34,362 bases of DNA from Bacteroidales bacterium UBA6360 (GCA_002440085.1 DJRM01000050.1:1-34362), one strand, 5' to 3'. Positions 7,407 through 16,757 are shown, counted from the stretch's first letter. Notes: generated from the letters alone by a model not told the origin. Numbers and translations: made by a program.

Positions 7407-7868
7407 ATGAGAAAGCACATTTTTTACGCGGTTCTTTCCGCAATGTCTCTTATTACAGCAGTTTCCTGTCATCGTCAGTGCCTGGATTTAGACACGGCTC
7501 CGGAGAATTACTATCTGCTTACGCTTGAGAATCAGAGCAATACGGACGTTGTCTGGTTTATTCCCTACCATAGCGACACTGATGGAGTCACTGAAGACGG
7601 ACTTCCGGCAAGCCTTTCCGGCATGGGCAGTTGCAGCTTCGTCACCAAGGCTCACGAAAGGATAAGCGTGAATGTCTCTGAGGACAAGAGCGGTCCTTTC
7701 GAGTCATACGCCAAGGATGCCCTTGTTCCATTCTATGTGTTCGACGAGAGCGTCTTCGAAGATGAGGACTGGACGGCCGTCGTGAACGGAAAGAAATGGC
7801 TCGCCAAATACACTCTGAGCGCCGAAGATGTAATCGACCGCGGGAAAAAGATTGTATATAGAATGTAA
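7407..7868 (+). CDS. Small predicted lipoprotein
   Basis: This 153-residue protein carries a type II signal peptide with lipobox TAVSC (Cys21). The rest is a compact, probably all-beta domain with LLTLENQSNTDVVWFIPYH near the start and TLSAEDVIDRGKKIVYRM at the end. It has no repeats or transmembrane segment after the signal. I do not recognise the family. It lies 12 nt after the beta-barrel gene on the same strand, so a role with that barrel at the cell envelope is a reasonable inference but not proven. Confidence 0.65.
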   Translation: MRKHIFYAVLSAMSLITAVSCHRQCLDLDTAPENYYLLTLENQSNTDVVWFIPYHSDTDGVTEDGLPASLSGMGSCSFVTKAHERISVNVSEDKSGPFESYAKDALVPFYVFDESVFEDEDWTAVVNGKKWLAKYTLSAEDVIDRGKKIVYRM

Positions 7869-7870
7869 TA

Positions 7871-7882
7871 TATTTTAAAATA
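7871..7882. repeat. 12-bp palindrome before glyS
   Basis: TATTTTAAAATA is a perfect palindrome in the short gap before the glycyl-tRNA synthetase start (7890). It is all A/T, so it may simply reflect composition. An operator role is possible but unsupported. Confidence 0.25.
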
Positions 7883-7889
7883 ATCATTT

Positions 7890-9428
7890 ATGACACAAGA
7901 TGAACTTTTCAAGGCTTTGGTCGCTCACTGCAAGGAGTATGGATTCATATTTCCGTCAAGTGAGATTTATGACGGACTTGCTGCCGTCTATGACTATGGC
8001 CAGCTCGGTTCGGAGCTCAAGAACAACATCAAGCAGTACTGGTGGTTCGCGATGACCCGTCTCAACGAGAACATCGTGGGCATCGACTCCTGCATATTCA
8101 TGCACCCGAAAATTTGGGAGGCTTCCGGACACGTCGGGGCGTTCAATGACCCGCTCATCGACAACAAGGACTCCAAGAAACGCTATAGGGCCGACGTTCT
8201 CATCGAGGACTACATCGCTAAGCTTGAGGAAAAGAACAACAAGGAGGTAGAGAAGGCGCGCAAGAAGTTCGGAGATGCTTTCGACGAGGCGAAGTTCCGC
8301 GAGACCAACCCTAACGTGCTGAGGAACACCGCGAAGATTGACGAGACTCGTAAGAGAATGGCTGATGCACTGAATGCCAACGATTTGGCGGCGCTTCGTC
8401 AGATTATCATCGACTGCGAGATTGTCTGCCCGATTTCCGGAACGAAGAACTGGACGGATGTCCGTCAGTTCAACCTGATGTTCTCCACCCAGCTCGGGAA
8501 CACTTCCGACAGCACGAACGTGATTTATCTTCGTCCGGAGACGGCCCAGGGCATTTTCGTGAACTATCTCAACGTGCAGAAGTCCGGCCGCATGAAGCTT
8601 CCTTTCGGCATCGCGCAGATTGGCAAGGCGTTCAGAAACGAGATTGTGGCGCGGCAGTTCATCTTCAGGATGAGGGAGTTCGAGCAGATGGAGATGCAGT
8701 TCTTCATCAAGCCGGGAACGGAGCTTGACTGGTTCGCGAAGTGGAAGGAACGTCGTCTGGCATGGCACAAGGCGCTCGGGATGGGAGCGGAGAACTACCG
8801 TTTCCACGACCACGAGAAGCTCGCGCACTACGCCAACGCCGCAACCGACATCGAGTTCAACTTCCCGTTCGGCTTCAAGGAGCTTGAGGGCATCCATTCC
8901 CGCACCGACTTCGACCTCGGAAACCACCAGAAGTTCTCCGGCAAGAAGATTCAGTATTTCGACCCGGAGACTGGCGAAAGCTTCACTCCGTACGTCGTCG
9001 AGACATCCATCGGAGTTGACCGTATGGTGCTTGCCGTGCTTTCTCACTCTTTCCATGAGGAGAAGCTTGAGAACGGCGAGACCCGCGTTGTGCTCTCTAT
9101 TCCACCGGCGCTCGCTCCCGTTAAGGTTGCGGTGCTCCCGCTCATCAAGAAGGACGGACTTCCTGAACTTGCCCAGAAGATTATGGACGAACTCAAGTAC
9201 GACTACAACTGCCAGTACGACGAAAAGGACTCCATCGGAAAGCGCTACCGCCGTCAGGACGCAATCGGAACTCCGTTCTGCGTGACAGTGGATCACGAAT
9301 CTCTGGGCGACGGCTGCGTGACAATCCGTCACCGCGACACGATGGCCCAGGAGAGGGTGAAAATAGAAGATCTTCCTGGCATAATCGATAAGGAAGTCAA
9401 CATCAAGACTCTTCTCAAGAAGCTTTAG
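7890..9428 (+). CDS. glyS: Glycyl-tRNA synthetase, single-chain dimeric type
   Basis: This 512-residue class II aminoacyl-tRNA synthetase charges tRNA-Gly in the cytoplasm. It is the one-subunit (alpha2) form used by Bacteroidota and eukaryotes, not the GlyQ/GlyS alpha2beta2 form. It begins with LVAHCKEYGFIFPSSEIYDG. Motif 2 follows at FRNEIVARQFIFRMREFEQM (split as FRNEI and RMREFEQMEMQFF, about 250-272), and motif 3 is ETSIGVDRMVLAVL. The C-terminal anticodon-binding domain begins near ALAPVKVAVLPL. The zinc or insert region (about 100-180) holds a charged helix, EEKNNKEVEKARKKF. Length is normal. The start at 7890 follows an A/T-rich leader. A strong terminator lies 52 nt downstream. Confidence 0.96.
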   Translation: MTQDELFKALVAHCKEYGFIFPSSEIYDGLAAVYDYGQLGSELKNNIKQYWWFAMTRLNENIVGIDSCIFMHPKIWEASGHVGAFNDPLIDNKDSKKRYRADVLIEDYIAKLEEKNNKEVEKARKKFGDAFDEAKFRETNPNVLRNTAKIDETRKRMADALNANDLAALRQIIIDCEIVCPISGTKNWTDVRQFNLMFSTQLGNTSDSTNVIYLRPETAQGIFVNYLNVQKSGRMKLPFGIAQIGKAFRNEIVARQFIFRMREFEQMEMQFFIKPGTELDWFAKWKERRLAWHKALGMGAENYRFHDHEKLAHYANAATDIEFNFPFGFKELEGIHSRTDFDLGNHQKFSGKKIQYFDPETGESFTPYVVETSIGVDRMVLAVLSHSFHEEKLENGETRVVLSIPPALAPVKVAVLPLIKKDGLPELAQKIMDELKYDYNCQYDEKDSIGKRYRRQDAIGTPFCVTVDHESLGDGCVTIRHRDTMAQERVKIEDLPGIIDKEVNIKTLLKKL

Positions 9429-9480
9429 TCGCTTCAGACAGCTGAAGGCTTTCTGATTTTCAGGAAGTTCTGTAGTTTTG

Positions 9481-9540
9481 CCTTATTCCGCCGCTTTGTC
9501 AATGCATCACGACATCCGGTCGGCGGGATAAGGCTTTTTT
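9481..9540 (+). terminator. Intrinsic terminator after glyS
   Basis: CCTTATTCCGCCG (9481-9493) pairs with CGGCGGGATAAGG (9521-9533) in a 13-bp stem with one G-U pair, followed by T6 at 9535-9540. It ends transcription of the glyS unit and insulates the SusC operon. The 316-nt region 9429-9744 holds only this terminator, a weaker 6-bp hairpin at 9432-9447, the SusC promoter and its leader. Confidence 0.85.
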
Positions 9541-9617
9541 GTGCTTGGAGTTTCCGCCTTTTTCACAAACTGCGGAGTGAAATGCAAAGAGAGGTTGCGA
9601 GATTTTTAAATTTTTTA

Positions 9618-9648
9618 TTTGAGTAAAGCCGTTTTTTACATATCTTTG
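9618..9648 (+). promoter_or_regulatory. Promoter of the SusCD-LRR-protease operon
   Basis: TTTG at 9618-9621, exactly 19 nt, then TATCTTTG at 9641-9648 give a full match to the Bacteroidota consensus. The predicted start near 9655 leaves an A/T-rich leader of about 90 nt before the susC ATG at 9745. The leader contains a 13-bp palindrome, TTTCAAATTGAAA (9694-9706). No ECF-sigma/anti-sigma pair or hybrid two-component sensor is nearby, so the regulator is unknown. Confidence 0.85.
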
Positions 9649-9744
9649 AGGCGTGTTTTTAAGGTTAGTGGCGCATTTTCGCTGATTTTTGTATTTCAAA
9701 TTGAAAGAAAATTGGCGGCAAATGTGATAAACAGTTACAATTTT

Positions 9745-12675
9745 ATGGATAAATTCCGGCTTTTGCTGCCTGTTCTCATGATTTTGCTTGCGGAATCATT
9801 TCTTTCCGCACAGGATAAGATAACGGTGACGGGCGTAGTTAAATCTGCCGAGACCGGTGAACCTCTCTTCGGGGCATACGTCCTGCACGGCACGGGGGGG
9901 GGTACGTCTACCGATGAAAATGGAAACTATAGCGTTTCTGTAACCTCCGGCGAGCGTCTCGTGTTTCAGTACATCGGCTGCAATGCTGCCGAATTCATCG
10001 TTCCTGCCGGACGGGCTGAAATCACTTACAATGTAGAACTGAAACTTGACAACTCTCTCGATGACGTCGTTGTCGTCGCGTATGGAGTCAGGAAAAAGGG
10101 AACCATCGCCGGCTCCGTCTCCACGGTCAAGTCCGAGGCTCTCGCCGATGTCCCGGCGGCAAGTTTCGACCAGGCGCTTCAGGGAAAGGCGACCGGACTC
10201 ATGGTGCTTTCCAACACCGGAGAGCCGAGTGCCACGGCCACATTCCAGATTCGCGGAACGAACTCAATCAACGCCGGGACGTCCCCTCTTTTCATCCTCG
10301 ACGGCCTTCCGATTTCATCGAGCGACTTCAACGCGATAAGTCCCAACGACATCCAGTCAATCTCCGTCCTCAAGGACGCGACTTCCACCTCTATCTACGG
10401 TGCGAGGGCGTCGAACGGTGTGGTCGTCATCACGACAAAGCGCGGGCGCGTGGCGGAGAAGGCGCGCATCCAGTTCCGCACTCAGCTCGGATTCTCTCAG
10501 CTCGCGCACGGCAACTGGAATCTGATGAACACTGCCGAGCGCATTCAGTATGAGAAAGAGGTTGGCCTCACCGCCGGCAAGGACTACGCGAAGCTCGCGA
10601 AGACCGACATCAACTGGCTTGACGAGGTTTTCAACAAATTCGCGCCGCTCCAGAACTACGAACTTCAGGTCAGCGGGGCGAACGAGAGGACGAACTACTA
10701 TGTTTCCGGCAGCTGGTACAAGCAGCAGGGAACGACCTCCGATTCTGATTTCTCACGCGCCAACTTCCGCGCCAACTTCGAGACAAGGGCAAACGACTGG
10801 CTCAAGTTCGGCACCAACACGATGTTCGCATACGAGGACTACGCCGAGACCATGTCCGGGGAATATGCGCTTAACACCCCGATTGCGGCGGCGCGTTTCA
10901 TGCTGCCCTATTGGAATCCGTACAACGCCGACGGGAGCATAGCCTCAATCAACGACGGAAGCTGGAAGGGACTCGGGCAGAACCCTCTCGAATGGGCCAA
11001 GACCAACCCTTACATCACGAAGAAATACAAGCTCATATCAGGTCTGTTCCTCGAAATAAACCCTTTTGAAGGACTCACAATCAAGTCTCAGGCGGGAGTA
11101 GATTACACCCACGGGGCAGTGAAGACCACCGTGCTCCCGAGCTACAAGCCGAACAACGGGCAGGGAAAGGCGGCGCGCAATTCTTCCGACGCGCTGAATC
11201 TCACGATATTCAACACGATAAACTATGCCTTCGACGTCGACGGGCACAAGATGAATTTCATGGTCGGTCAGGAGGGCATTCTCTACAAGGCCGAAGGCTT
11301 CAGCGTCTCCACGGCAGGACAGTCCAACGACTTCCTTCTCGACATTTCCTCCGCCACCCGCGCTACCTCATGGTCAAGCACCTCCACGGCATATTCCTAC
11401 CTGTCCTTCTTCGGACGGGGCGAATACAGCTGGGCAAACCGCTGGTTCCTTGAGGCTTCCGTTCGCGCAGATGGCTCTTCGAGGTTTGGAAAGTCCGGAA
11501 GGTGGGCACCGTTCGGGTCTGTGGGGCTGATGTGGGACGCGAAGAACGAGAGCTTCCTCAAGGATGTGGACTGGCTCAGCTTCGCGCAGGTGTCAGTGGG
11601 AACGGGAACCGCGGGCAACTCCAGTATCCCGAACTACGACCATCTGGCCCTTGTCTCCGGCGGGCGCGACTACTACGGCAACGCCGGCATCGGCCCCTAC
11701 TCCAAGGGCAACGAGAACCTCGAATGGGAAAAGACCTGGTCGTCCAACGCCGGCATTCATCTCGGCTTCCTTAACCGCATCGATTTTCAGGTCGAGTTTT
11801 ATAATAAACTGACTACCAATATGCTGATGTCGGTGCCGGTTTCCTACGCCGACGGAGGATACGGCTACCGCTGGGACAATGTCGGAGGTATGGTGAACCG
11901 GGGAGTGGAACTTGACCTCAACATCGATGTCCTGAAGGTAAGGGATTTAACGTGGAACATAAACGCGAACGCATCATACAACAAGAACAAAATCACCGAA
12001 CTCTACAACGGACTCAACGAGTATGTCGTCTCCACCACCGGAACGAAGCTCGTCGTGGGGCATTCCTACGGGGAGTTCTTCCTCAACCGCTTCGCCGGCG
12101 TGAATCCGATTAACGGAGACCCGCTCTGGCTGACTGCCGACGGGGAAATCACCGATGAGTTTCGTGAGGCCGACAAGGTGATGACAGGCAAGAGCTACAT
12201 CGCCCCGTGGCAGGGAGGCTTCGGAACGACGCTCTCATGGAAGGGGCTTTCCCTTGCTGCGCAGTTCTCGTGGGTGGCCGACCGGTGGATGATTAACAAC
12301 GACCGCTATTTTGAGGAGGGAGGCGGACTCTTCGATGCCTACAACCAGTCCAAGAGGATGCTCTACAACCGATGGAAACAGCCGGGCGACATCACTGATG
12401 TTCCGCGTCACGGAGTCTCGCCGCAGTTCGACACGCACCTGCTTGAGGACGCGTCGTTCCTGAGGCTCAAGAATCTCATGCTTTCCTACTCGCTTCCTCG
12501 CGAGGCTCTTGCCAAGACAATGTTCTTCACCGGAGCCAGGGCATATCTTCAGGCGCAGAACCTGCTGACATTCACTCCGTTCTCAGGACTTGACCCGGAG
12601 TCGTCCAGCAACATCTACAAGGCGCAGTATCCTATGTCCCGCCAGTTTACCCTCGGCATTGAACTTACTTTCTAG
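9745..12675 (+). CDS. SusC/RagA-family TonB-dependent outer membrane transporter
   Basis: This 976-residue transporter has a signal peptide (about 1-22), a carboxypeptidase-regulatory-like domain (about 26-101), a TonB box DDVVVVAYG (106-114), a plug (about 118-225, with QIRGTNSINAGTSPLFILDG and SIYGARASNGVVVITTKRG) and a C-terminal barrel ending in QFTLGIELTF. SusC proteins form a lidded complex with SusD and import oligosaccharides or, for RagA, oligopeptides across the outer membrane using TonB energy. SusD follows 11 nt later. The ATG at 9745 is chosen because the promoter at 9618-9648 lies over the longer frame. A G9 run at 9894-9902 encodes T50-G53 in the N-terminal domain and is a potential frameshift hotspot; the frame is intact here. 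Confidence 0.95.
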   Translation: MDKFRLLLPVLMILLAESFLSAQDKITVTGVVKSAETGEPLFGAYVLHGTGGGTSTDENGNYSVSVTSGERLVFQYIGCNAAEFIVPAGRAEITYNVELKLDNSLDDVVVVAYGVRKKGTIAGSVSTVKSEALADVPAASFDQALQGKATGLMVLSNTGEPSATATFQIRGTNSINAGTSPLFILDGLPISSSDFNAISPNDIQSISVLKDATSTSIYGARASNGVVVITTKRGRVAEKARIQFRTQLGFSQLAHGNWNLMNTAERIQYEKEVGLTAGKDYAKLAKTDINWLDEVFNKFAPLQNYELQVSGANERTNYYVSGSWYKQQGTTSDSDFSRANFRANFETRANDWLKFGTNTMFAYEDYAETMSGEYALNTPIAAARFMLPYWNPYNADGSIASINDGSWKGLGQNPLEWAKTNPYITKKYKLISGLFLEINPFEGLTIKSQAGVDYTHGAVKTTVLPSYKPNNGQGKAARNSSDALNLTIFNTINYAFDVDGHKMNFMVGQEGILYKAEGFSVSTAGQSNDFLLDISSATRATSWSSTSTAYSYLSFFGRGEYSWANRWFLEASVRADGSSRFGKSGRWAPFGSVGLMWDAKNESFLKDVDWLSFAQVSVGTGTAGNSSIPNYDHLALVSGGRDYYGNAGIGPYSKGNENLEWEKTWSSNAGIHLGFLNRIDFQVEFYNKLTTNMLMSVPVSYADGGYGYRWDNVGGMVNRGVELDLNIDVLKVRDLTWNINANASYNKNKITELYNGLNEYVVSTTGTKLVVGHSYGEFFLNRFAGVNPINGDPLWLTADGEITDEFREADKVMTGKSYIAPWQGGFGTTLSWKGLSLAAQFSWVADRWMINNDRYFEEGGGLFDAYNQSKRMLYNRWKQPGDITDVPRHGVSPQFDTHLLEDASFLRLKNLMLSYSLPREALAKTMFFTGARAYLQAQNLLTFTPFSGLDPESSSNIYKAQYPMSRQFTLGIELTF

Positions 12676-12686
12676 AAATCTTCAAA

Positions 12687-14174
12687 ATGAGATACATCCT
12701 AAGAATATCAGCGGCCATTGCGGCATTCTCCGCCGCAGTTTCCTGCCTTGACCTCACCCCGGAAGACGCCATCCCGGAGGACAGGGCCATCACGACCCTC
12801 GACGAGGCAGACCAGGCGGTAATCGGCATCTACTCCGACTTCAAGAGCAGCGCCCTCTATAGCGGTCTGCTCACCCTGCTACCGGACATTCAGGCAGACC
12901 TCGTGTATGCCGTCGACGGGTATTCCAACACCTACGGGGATGTGTGGAGATGGGAGATTCTTCCGACGAACACATCAATAGAGGCGGTCTATGGCTCTCT
13001 CTACAGCATCATCGGCGACTGCAATTTCTTCTTCGACTACGCTCCGGGGCTCCGCGCCACGCTCAAGACCGACCAGGACTTCATCGAGATGGACAGTCTG
13101 GAAGGGGAGGTGCACTTTGCGCGCGCAATCGCATACTCCGAACTCATCAAGCTTTTCTGCAAGGCCTACGACCCCGCGACGGCGGCGGATGAACTTGGCG
13201 TGGTGCTCGTCAGCAGCTACCATAATCCCGGAAAACTCACGCGCTCTTCTCTCAAGGCATCCTACGAGTTCGTTCTCGACGACCTCGACAAGGCATACGA
13301 GAAACTGGAGCTGGACAATACCAACAACCAGATTTTCATAAGCAAGAGTGCCGTAAATGCCCTGAAGGCGAGATGTTTCCTCTATATGCAGGACTGGGAC
13401 AATGCCGTGAAATACTCAACGGAGGTGATAGAGGACAAGTACCTTTACCTCGCGAGCGTGAACAAGAGCATGACATCCACACAGTCGGAGTATCAGTACC
13501 TCTGGACCAACGACGCGGCGGCGGAAATCATCTGGCGCATCGGGTTCACCCCGACATCTTACGGCGGCGCCCTCGGTTCCGTCTTCCTCAACTACAATCA
13601 GGTTGCCTATTACCCGGACTATGTTCCGGCTGACTGGGCTCTCGGGCTCTATGCCGCCGCCGACCTGCGCTACAACGCCTTTTTCAGCCAGCAGCAGACG
13701 GGTTATGTCCACGGGCTCAGCTGGCCTCTGCTCGTGAAGTACTACGGCAATGAGACCTTCCTCAGCAACAACATCTATCATGTGAATATGCCCAAGGTTC
13801 TTCGCCTTTCGGAGCAGTACCTCATCCGTGCCGAGGCATACTGCCGGAACGGGGACTATGCAAAGGCCGCCAAGGACATCACGACCCTGCGCACCGCCCG
13901 CTATTCAAGCTACGGCAACACGACCCTCACCGCGAAGGATTGGCTCGACGTCATCGAGGAGGAGCGCGTGAAGGAACTCTATATGGAGGGCTTCCGCCTT
14001 CAGGATCTCAAGCGCTGGCACAAGGGGTTCGAGCGCAAGGCGCAGACAAGCACGGTCAAGGAAGGCAGTTCGCTGAAAGTCGAGGCTGACAATCCTCTGT
14101 TTGTATGGCCTATCCCGCAGCACGAGCTGAACTCACCGGATGCGGACATTCAGCCTAACGAGAGCAACCGATAG
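12687..14174 (+). CDS. SusD/RagB-family substrate-binding lipoprotein
   Basis: This 495-residue lipoprotein has a type II signal with lipobox AAVSC (Cys20). SusD proteins are alpha-helical, TPR-like surface proteins that form the lid over SusC and bind substrate. Hallmarks seen are LDLTPEDAIPEDRAITTLDEA just after the cysteine (split here as LDLTPEDAIPED and ITTLDEA), the FARAIAYSELIKLF helix, the LRLSEQYLIRAEAYCRNGDY TPR-like region and the C-terminal EEERVKELYMEGFRLQDLKR followed by PIPQHELN. Length is typical. It is tightly linked to susC. A peptide ligand is inferred from the protease in the operon, not from SusD itself. Confidence 0.94.
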   Translation: MRYILRISAAIAAFSAAVSCLDLTPEDAIPEDRAITTLDEADQAVIGIYSDFKSSALYSGLLTLLPDIQADLVYAVDGYSNTYGDVWRWEILPTNTSIEAVYGSLYSIIGDCNFFFDYAPGLRATLKTDQDFIEMDSLEGEVHFARAIAYSELIKLFCKAYDPATAADELGVVLVSSYHNPGKLTRSSLKASYEFVLDDLDKAYEKLELDNTNNQIFISKSAVNALKARCFLYMQDWDNAVKYSTEVIEDKYLYLASVNKSMTSTQSEYQYLWTNDAAAEIIWRIGFTPTSYGGALGSVFLNYNQVAYYPDYVPADWALGLYAAADLRYNAFFSQQQTGYVHGLSWPLLVKYYGNETFLSNNIYHVNMPKVLRLSEQYLIRAEAYCRNGDYAKAAKDITTLRTARYSSYGNTTLTAKDWLDVIEEERVKELYMEGFRLQDLKRWHKGFERKAQTSTVKEGSSLKVEADNPLFVWPIPQHELNSPDADIQPNESNR

Positions 14175-14182
14175 AAAAGGAG

Positions 14183-15034
14183 ATGATGAAGATGAAAAGG
14201 ATTATATATATGGTTCCGGCCGTACTGGCCGCCGCGCTGACTTCCTGCAGGACGGACTACATCACTTTCGACGGCCCGTCCGCAGTCGCATTCTCCGACA
14301 CGGCCTTTGTCTGCCCGGTGCAGCAGGGCGGTGAGGAGTTCGGGATTGACATCGCGGCTACGACTGCTGATACGCACGACAGGACATTCGTCGTGGAGAC
14401 GGTTCCGGGCAAGAGCAACGCCGTGTATGGACATCACTATGTGATTGAAAACCAGACGGTGACGATCAAGGCCGGCGAGCGCGCAGCGAAGGTTTATATC
14501 AAGGGTGACTACGACAGCGTAGAATCCGGCGAGGATACCTACGTGACCCTCAGGCTTGTGGGAGTCGAGGATGAGCAGTGGGAGTTCAACAGCCAGGAGA
14601 CCAAGGTTTACCTCCGGAAGGTGTGCCCGTTCAACATCGATGACTTCACGGGCAAGTGCACGGTCATGTCAAGTTTCCTTATTTCCTATGCGAATGTTCA
14701 GACCCGTACGGCCGAGGCCGAGAAGATTGATGACGAGACGATTGTCATAAAGGGAATGTTCGAGGACGGGCATGACGTTAAGTTCCGCTTTGACCTGTCG
14801 GATGTCCTCGCCCCGAGGATGTATATGGTCGACGAGACCGTCGTCGGCGATACGAGGACGTTCATGAACTACATCTGGGGCAACGGTCAGCTGCTTGGAA
14901 GTGAGCTCAGCAGCTATCCGTCCGAACTTGATGTCTGCGAGAAGTATGTCACCCAGTATATGCTCATTCGCGTTGACGGAGTGGGTACGGTGGGACTGTT
15001 CATCAACATCATCGAATTCGGCGCCGGGGAGTGA
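14183..15034 (+). CDS. DUF4843-like lipoprotein of the SusCD locus
   Basis: This 283-residue lipoprotein has lipobox ALTSC (Cys22). The N-terminal half carries DYITFDGPSAVAFSDTAFV and, later, GHHYVIENQTVTIKAGERAAKVYIK, a Calx-beta/Ig-like pattern typical of DUF4843-type proteins encoded directly after SusD. The C-terminal half (from about 150) is a separate, probably beta-rich domain that I do not recognise. It starts 8 nt after susD. Proteins in this position are generally surface-exposed accessory lipoproteins that may bind the ligand. The family label rests on pattern and position only. Confidence 0.65.
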   Translation: MMKMKRIIYMVPAVLAAALTSCRTDYITFDGPSAVAFSDTAFVCPVQQGGEEFGIDIAATTADTHDRTFVVETVPGKSNAVYGHHYVIENQTVTIKAGERAAKVYIKGDYDSVESGEDTYVTLRLVGVEDEQWEFNSQETKVYLRKVCPFNIDDFTGKCTVMSSFLISYANVQTRTAEAEKIDDETIVIKGMFEDGHDVKFRFDLSDVLAPRMYMVDETVVGDTRTFMNYIWGNGQLLGSELSSYPSELDVCEKYVTQYMLIRVDGVGTVGLFINIIEFGAGE

Positions 15035-15110
15035 AACTCATTGACTGAAGGATGATTTTGGATATATATGAATGAGTATCAATGGTATAAATAATTTAAT
15101 GGTTAAAGGT

Positions 15111-16757
15111 ATGAAAGCGTTATTTTTCAAAGGCCTGGCCTTTGCCGCTGCCGTTGCAGCGATGGTTTCGTGCGACAAGAAAGCACCAGAAGAGAAACCT
15201 GCGGAACCGACGTTCCCTCAGAAACAGCAGATTGAGATTGCCGCCGGGGCGCAGCAGGAGATAAAGTTCACGGCAGAAGCCGACTGGAAGCTTACTATAG
15301 ACAAGACGACATGGTGCGCATTCCTCGACAACGAGGTTGAGACGGCGCAGCTTTCAGGAAAGGCCGGTGAGGTCGTGGCCACCGTGCTCGTGAAGGACAC
15401 AGGACTTGACTTTGTTTCGAATGTCGCGAAGATTGACCTTACGCTCGGGACGAAGACCGAGACGATATATGAGATTACCCGTCCGGGCAAGGCGCGCGAG
15501 GTGAAGCTTTATGTTACTCAGGATGAGTATGGCAACGAGTATAAAGAGTCTGAAAAAATAGAACTGGCATACGGGGAATGGGGCGTAGAGAAAAGAAAAT
15601 TCACGATAGTTGCGAACTATGACTGGACAGTCGCCGCTCCGGAAGGATTCACGTTCACTGACAAGTCTTATCAGGAGGTTCCCGGTCTTTCCGGAACAGC
15701 CGGAGTCGGCCCCGATGCTTCAGACTTCACTTATGCGACGGTCAGCGTGAAGACCGAGCTTGTTCCTTACGAGAAGGATGCGAAGATTGTCGTGACTGAC
15801 ACGGATGGCAACAACCCTGTCGAGTTTGTGCTCCACTATCCGGGAATGGATGCGAACACAGTGAACTTTGACCCGCAGAACGTTACCGGAACAGGTCAAT
15901 TCAATATAGGTCTTCCGTTTACGGCCGACGGATATAAAATCGACCAGTCCGATCCATTCGGAACGGGAACTGTCACCACGGAAAAGACGGCGTCTTTCAC
16001 CGTGCAGGCAAAGAATATGAAATATGCTGTCCACAAGATAGAGATAGTCGATAATGCCGCAGTTGAAAAGGCTGACTGGGTGACTGTTACTGACGACAAG
16101 GCCGGGAAAATTACCGTTTCTGTGACCGAAAATGCAGGCGAGGCGCGTCTTGCCTATCTTCTCGTCCTTTCAGAGGAGGCGGACAAGACTTTCAAGGTTG
16201 CCGACTACGGAAAGTATGACCAGGACTACGGCGGTTACCTTGTCGATGATGCCTATACGCAGCTGAGCGTGAAAGTGAACCAGAAGGGCGCACCGGCAAA
16301 GACAGACGGTTTCGTCGCTTACTGGGGGCTGAAACCGAGTGTAGCCTTGACGCCTGTGGCTTTCAAGGACGACAGTGAGTGGGGACCGATGGCAGAATAT
16401 GTAAAGCCGAGTCAGCTTTGCGAGGGGGCTTCCGACGACAACACATACGTGCTTACTATCAGTTCCTCTGATGTTGCCGGGTCGTTATACATTGCGCCGA
16501 AAGGCTTTCCTGACGATTACTATTTTTCGACAGAAGAGGGAGAGCCGTTGTTCAGGTTTGACAAGGGTACGAATTGGGACTCTTCAAAATACGTTGAGTT
16601 ATCTACTACGTATACGGATTTACCGGCAATCACAATTTCTCCGGAGCAGTTCTCCGTGGCTAACCTCAGCAGCACCGTCTGGATTCAGTTCTTCAAGACT
16701 GCTGCGGAGAAAGAGGCCAACACGGCTTCAGCAACTTTAGTGATTAGAAAGAACTAA
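15111..16757 (+). CDS. BACON-like multidomain surface lipoprotein
   Basis: This 548-residue protein has lipobox AMVSC (Cys21) followed by DKKAPEE, an acidic tail that fits the Bacteroidota lipoprotein surface-export signal. After a short proline-rich spacer, at least three tandem Ig-like beta-sandwich segments can be seen. The first (about 38-125) is BACON-like, with IEIAAGAQQEIKFTAEADWK and TIYEITRPGK. The C-terminal about 140 residues are less clear and end in the strand TLVIRKN. The start at 15111 gives a clean signal; in-frame ATGs at 15072 and 15099 would add a hydrophilic extension. It follows the DUF4843-like gene by 76 nt without a visible promoter. BACON domains are thought to bind protein or glycan or act as spacers; the ligand here is unknown. 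Confidence 0.65.
   Translation: MKALFFKGLAFAAAVAAMVSCDKKAPEEKPAEPTFPQKQQIEIAAGAQQEIKFTAEADWKLTIDKTTWCAFLDNEVETAQLSGKAGEVVATVLVKDTGLDFVSNVAKIDLTLGTKTETIYEITRPGKAREVKLYVTQDEYGNEYKESEKIELAYGEWGVEKRKFTIVANYDWTVAAPEGFTFTDKSYQEVPGLSGTAGVGPDASDFTYATVSVKTELVPYEKDAKIVVTDTDGNNPVEFVLHYPGMDANTVNFDPQNVTGTGQFNIGLPFTADGYKIDQSDPFGTGTVTTEKTASFTVQAKNMKYAVHKIEIVDNAAVEKADWVTVTDDKAGKITVSVTENAGEARLAYLLVLSEEADKTFKVADYGKYDQDYGGYLVDDAYTQLSVKVNQKGAPAKTDGFVAYWGLKPSVALTPVAFKDDSEWGPMAEYVKPSQLCEGASDDNTYVLTISSSDVAGSLYIAPKGFPDDYYFSTEEGEPLFRFDKGTNWDSSKYVELSTTYTDLPAITISPEQFSVANLSSTVWIQFFKTAAEKEANTASATLVIRKN

Noticed and set aside
7956..9332. Minus-strand open frame of 458 codons opposite glyS
   Set aside because: It mirrors the glyS coding frame; the translation is Leu/Val/Arg-rich with no domain, as expected from the codon bias of the sense gene.
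9432..9447. CTTCAG/CTGAAG hairpin right after glyS as the main terminator
   Set aside because: Only 6 bp with a weak T content downstream; the 13-bp stem at 9481-9540 is far stronger.
9473..9480. TAGTTTTG as a -7 box for a small RNA ending at the 9540 terminator
   Set aside because: The predicted start would fall inside the left arm of the terminator stem, and no proper -33 element is present.
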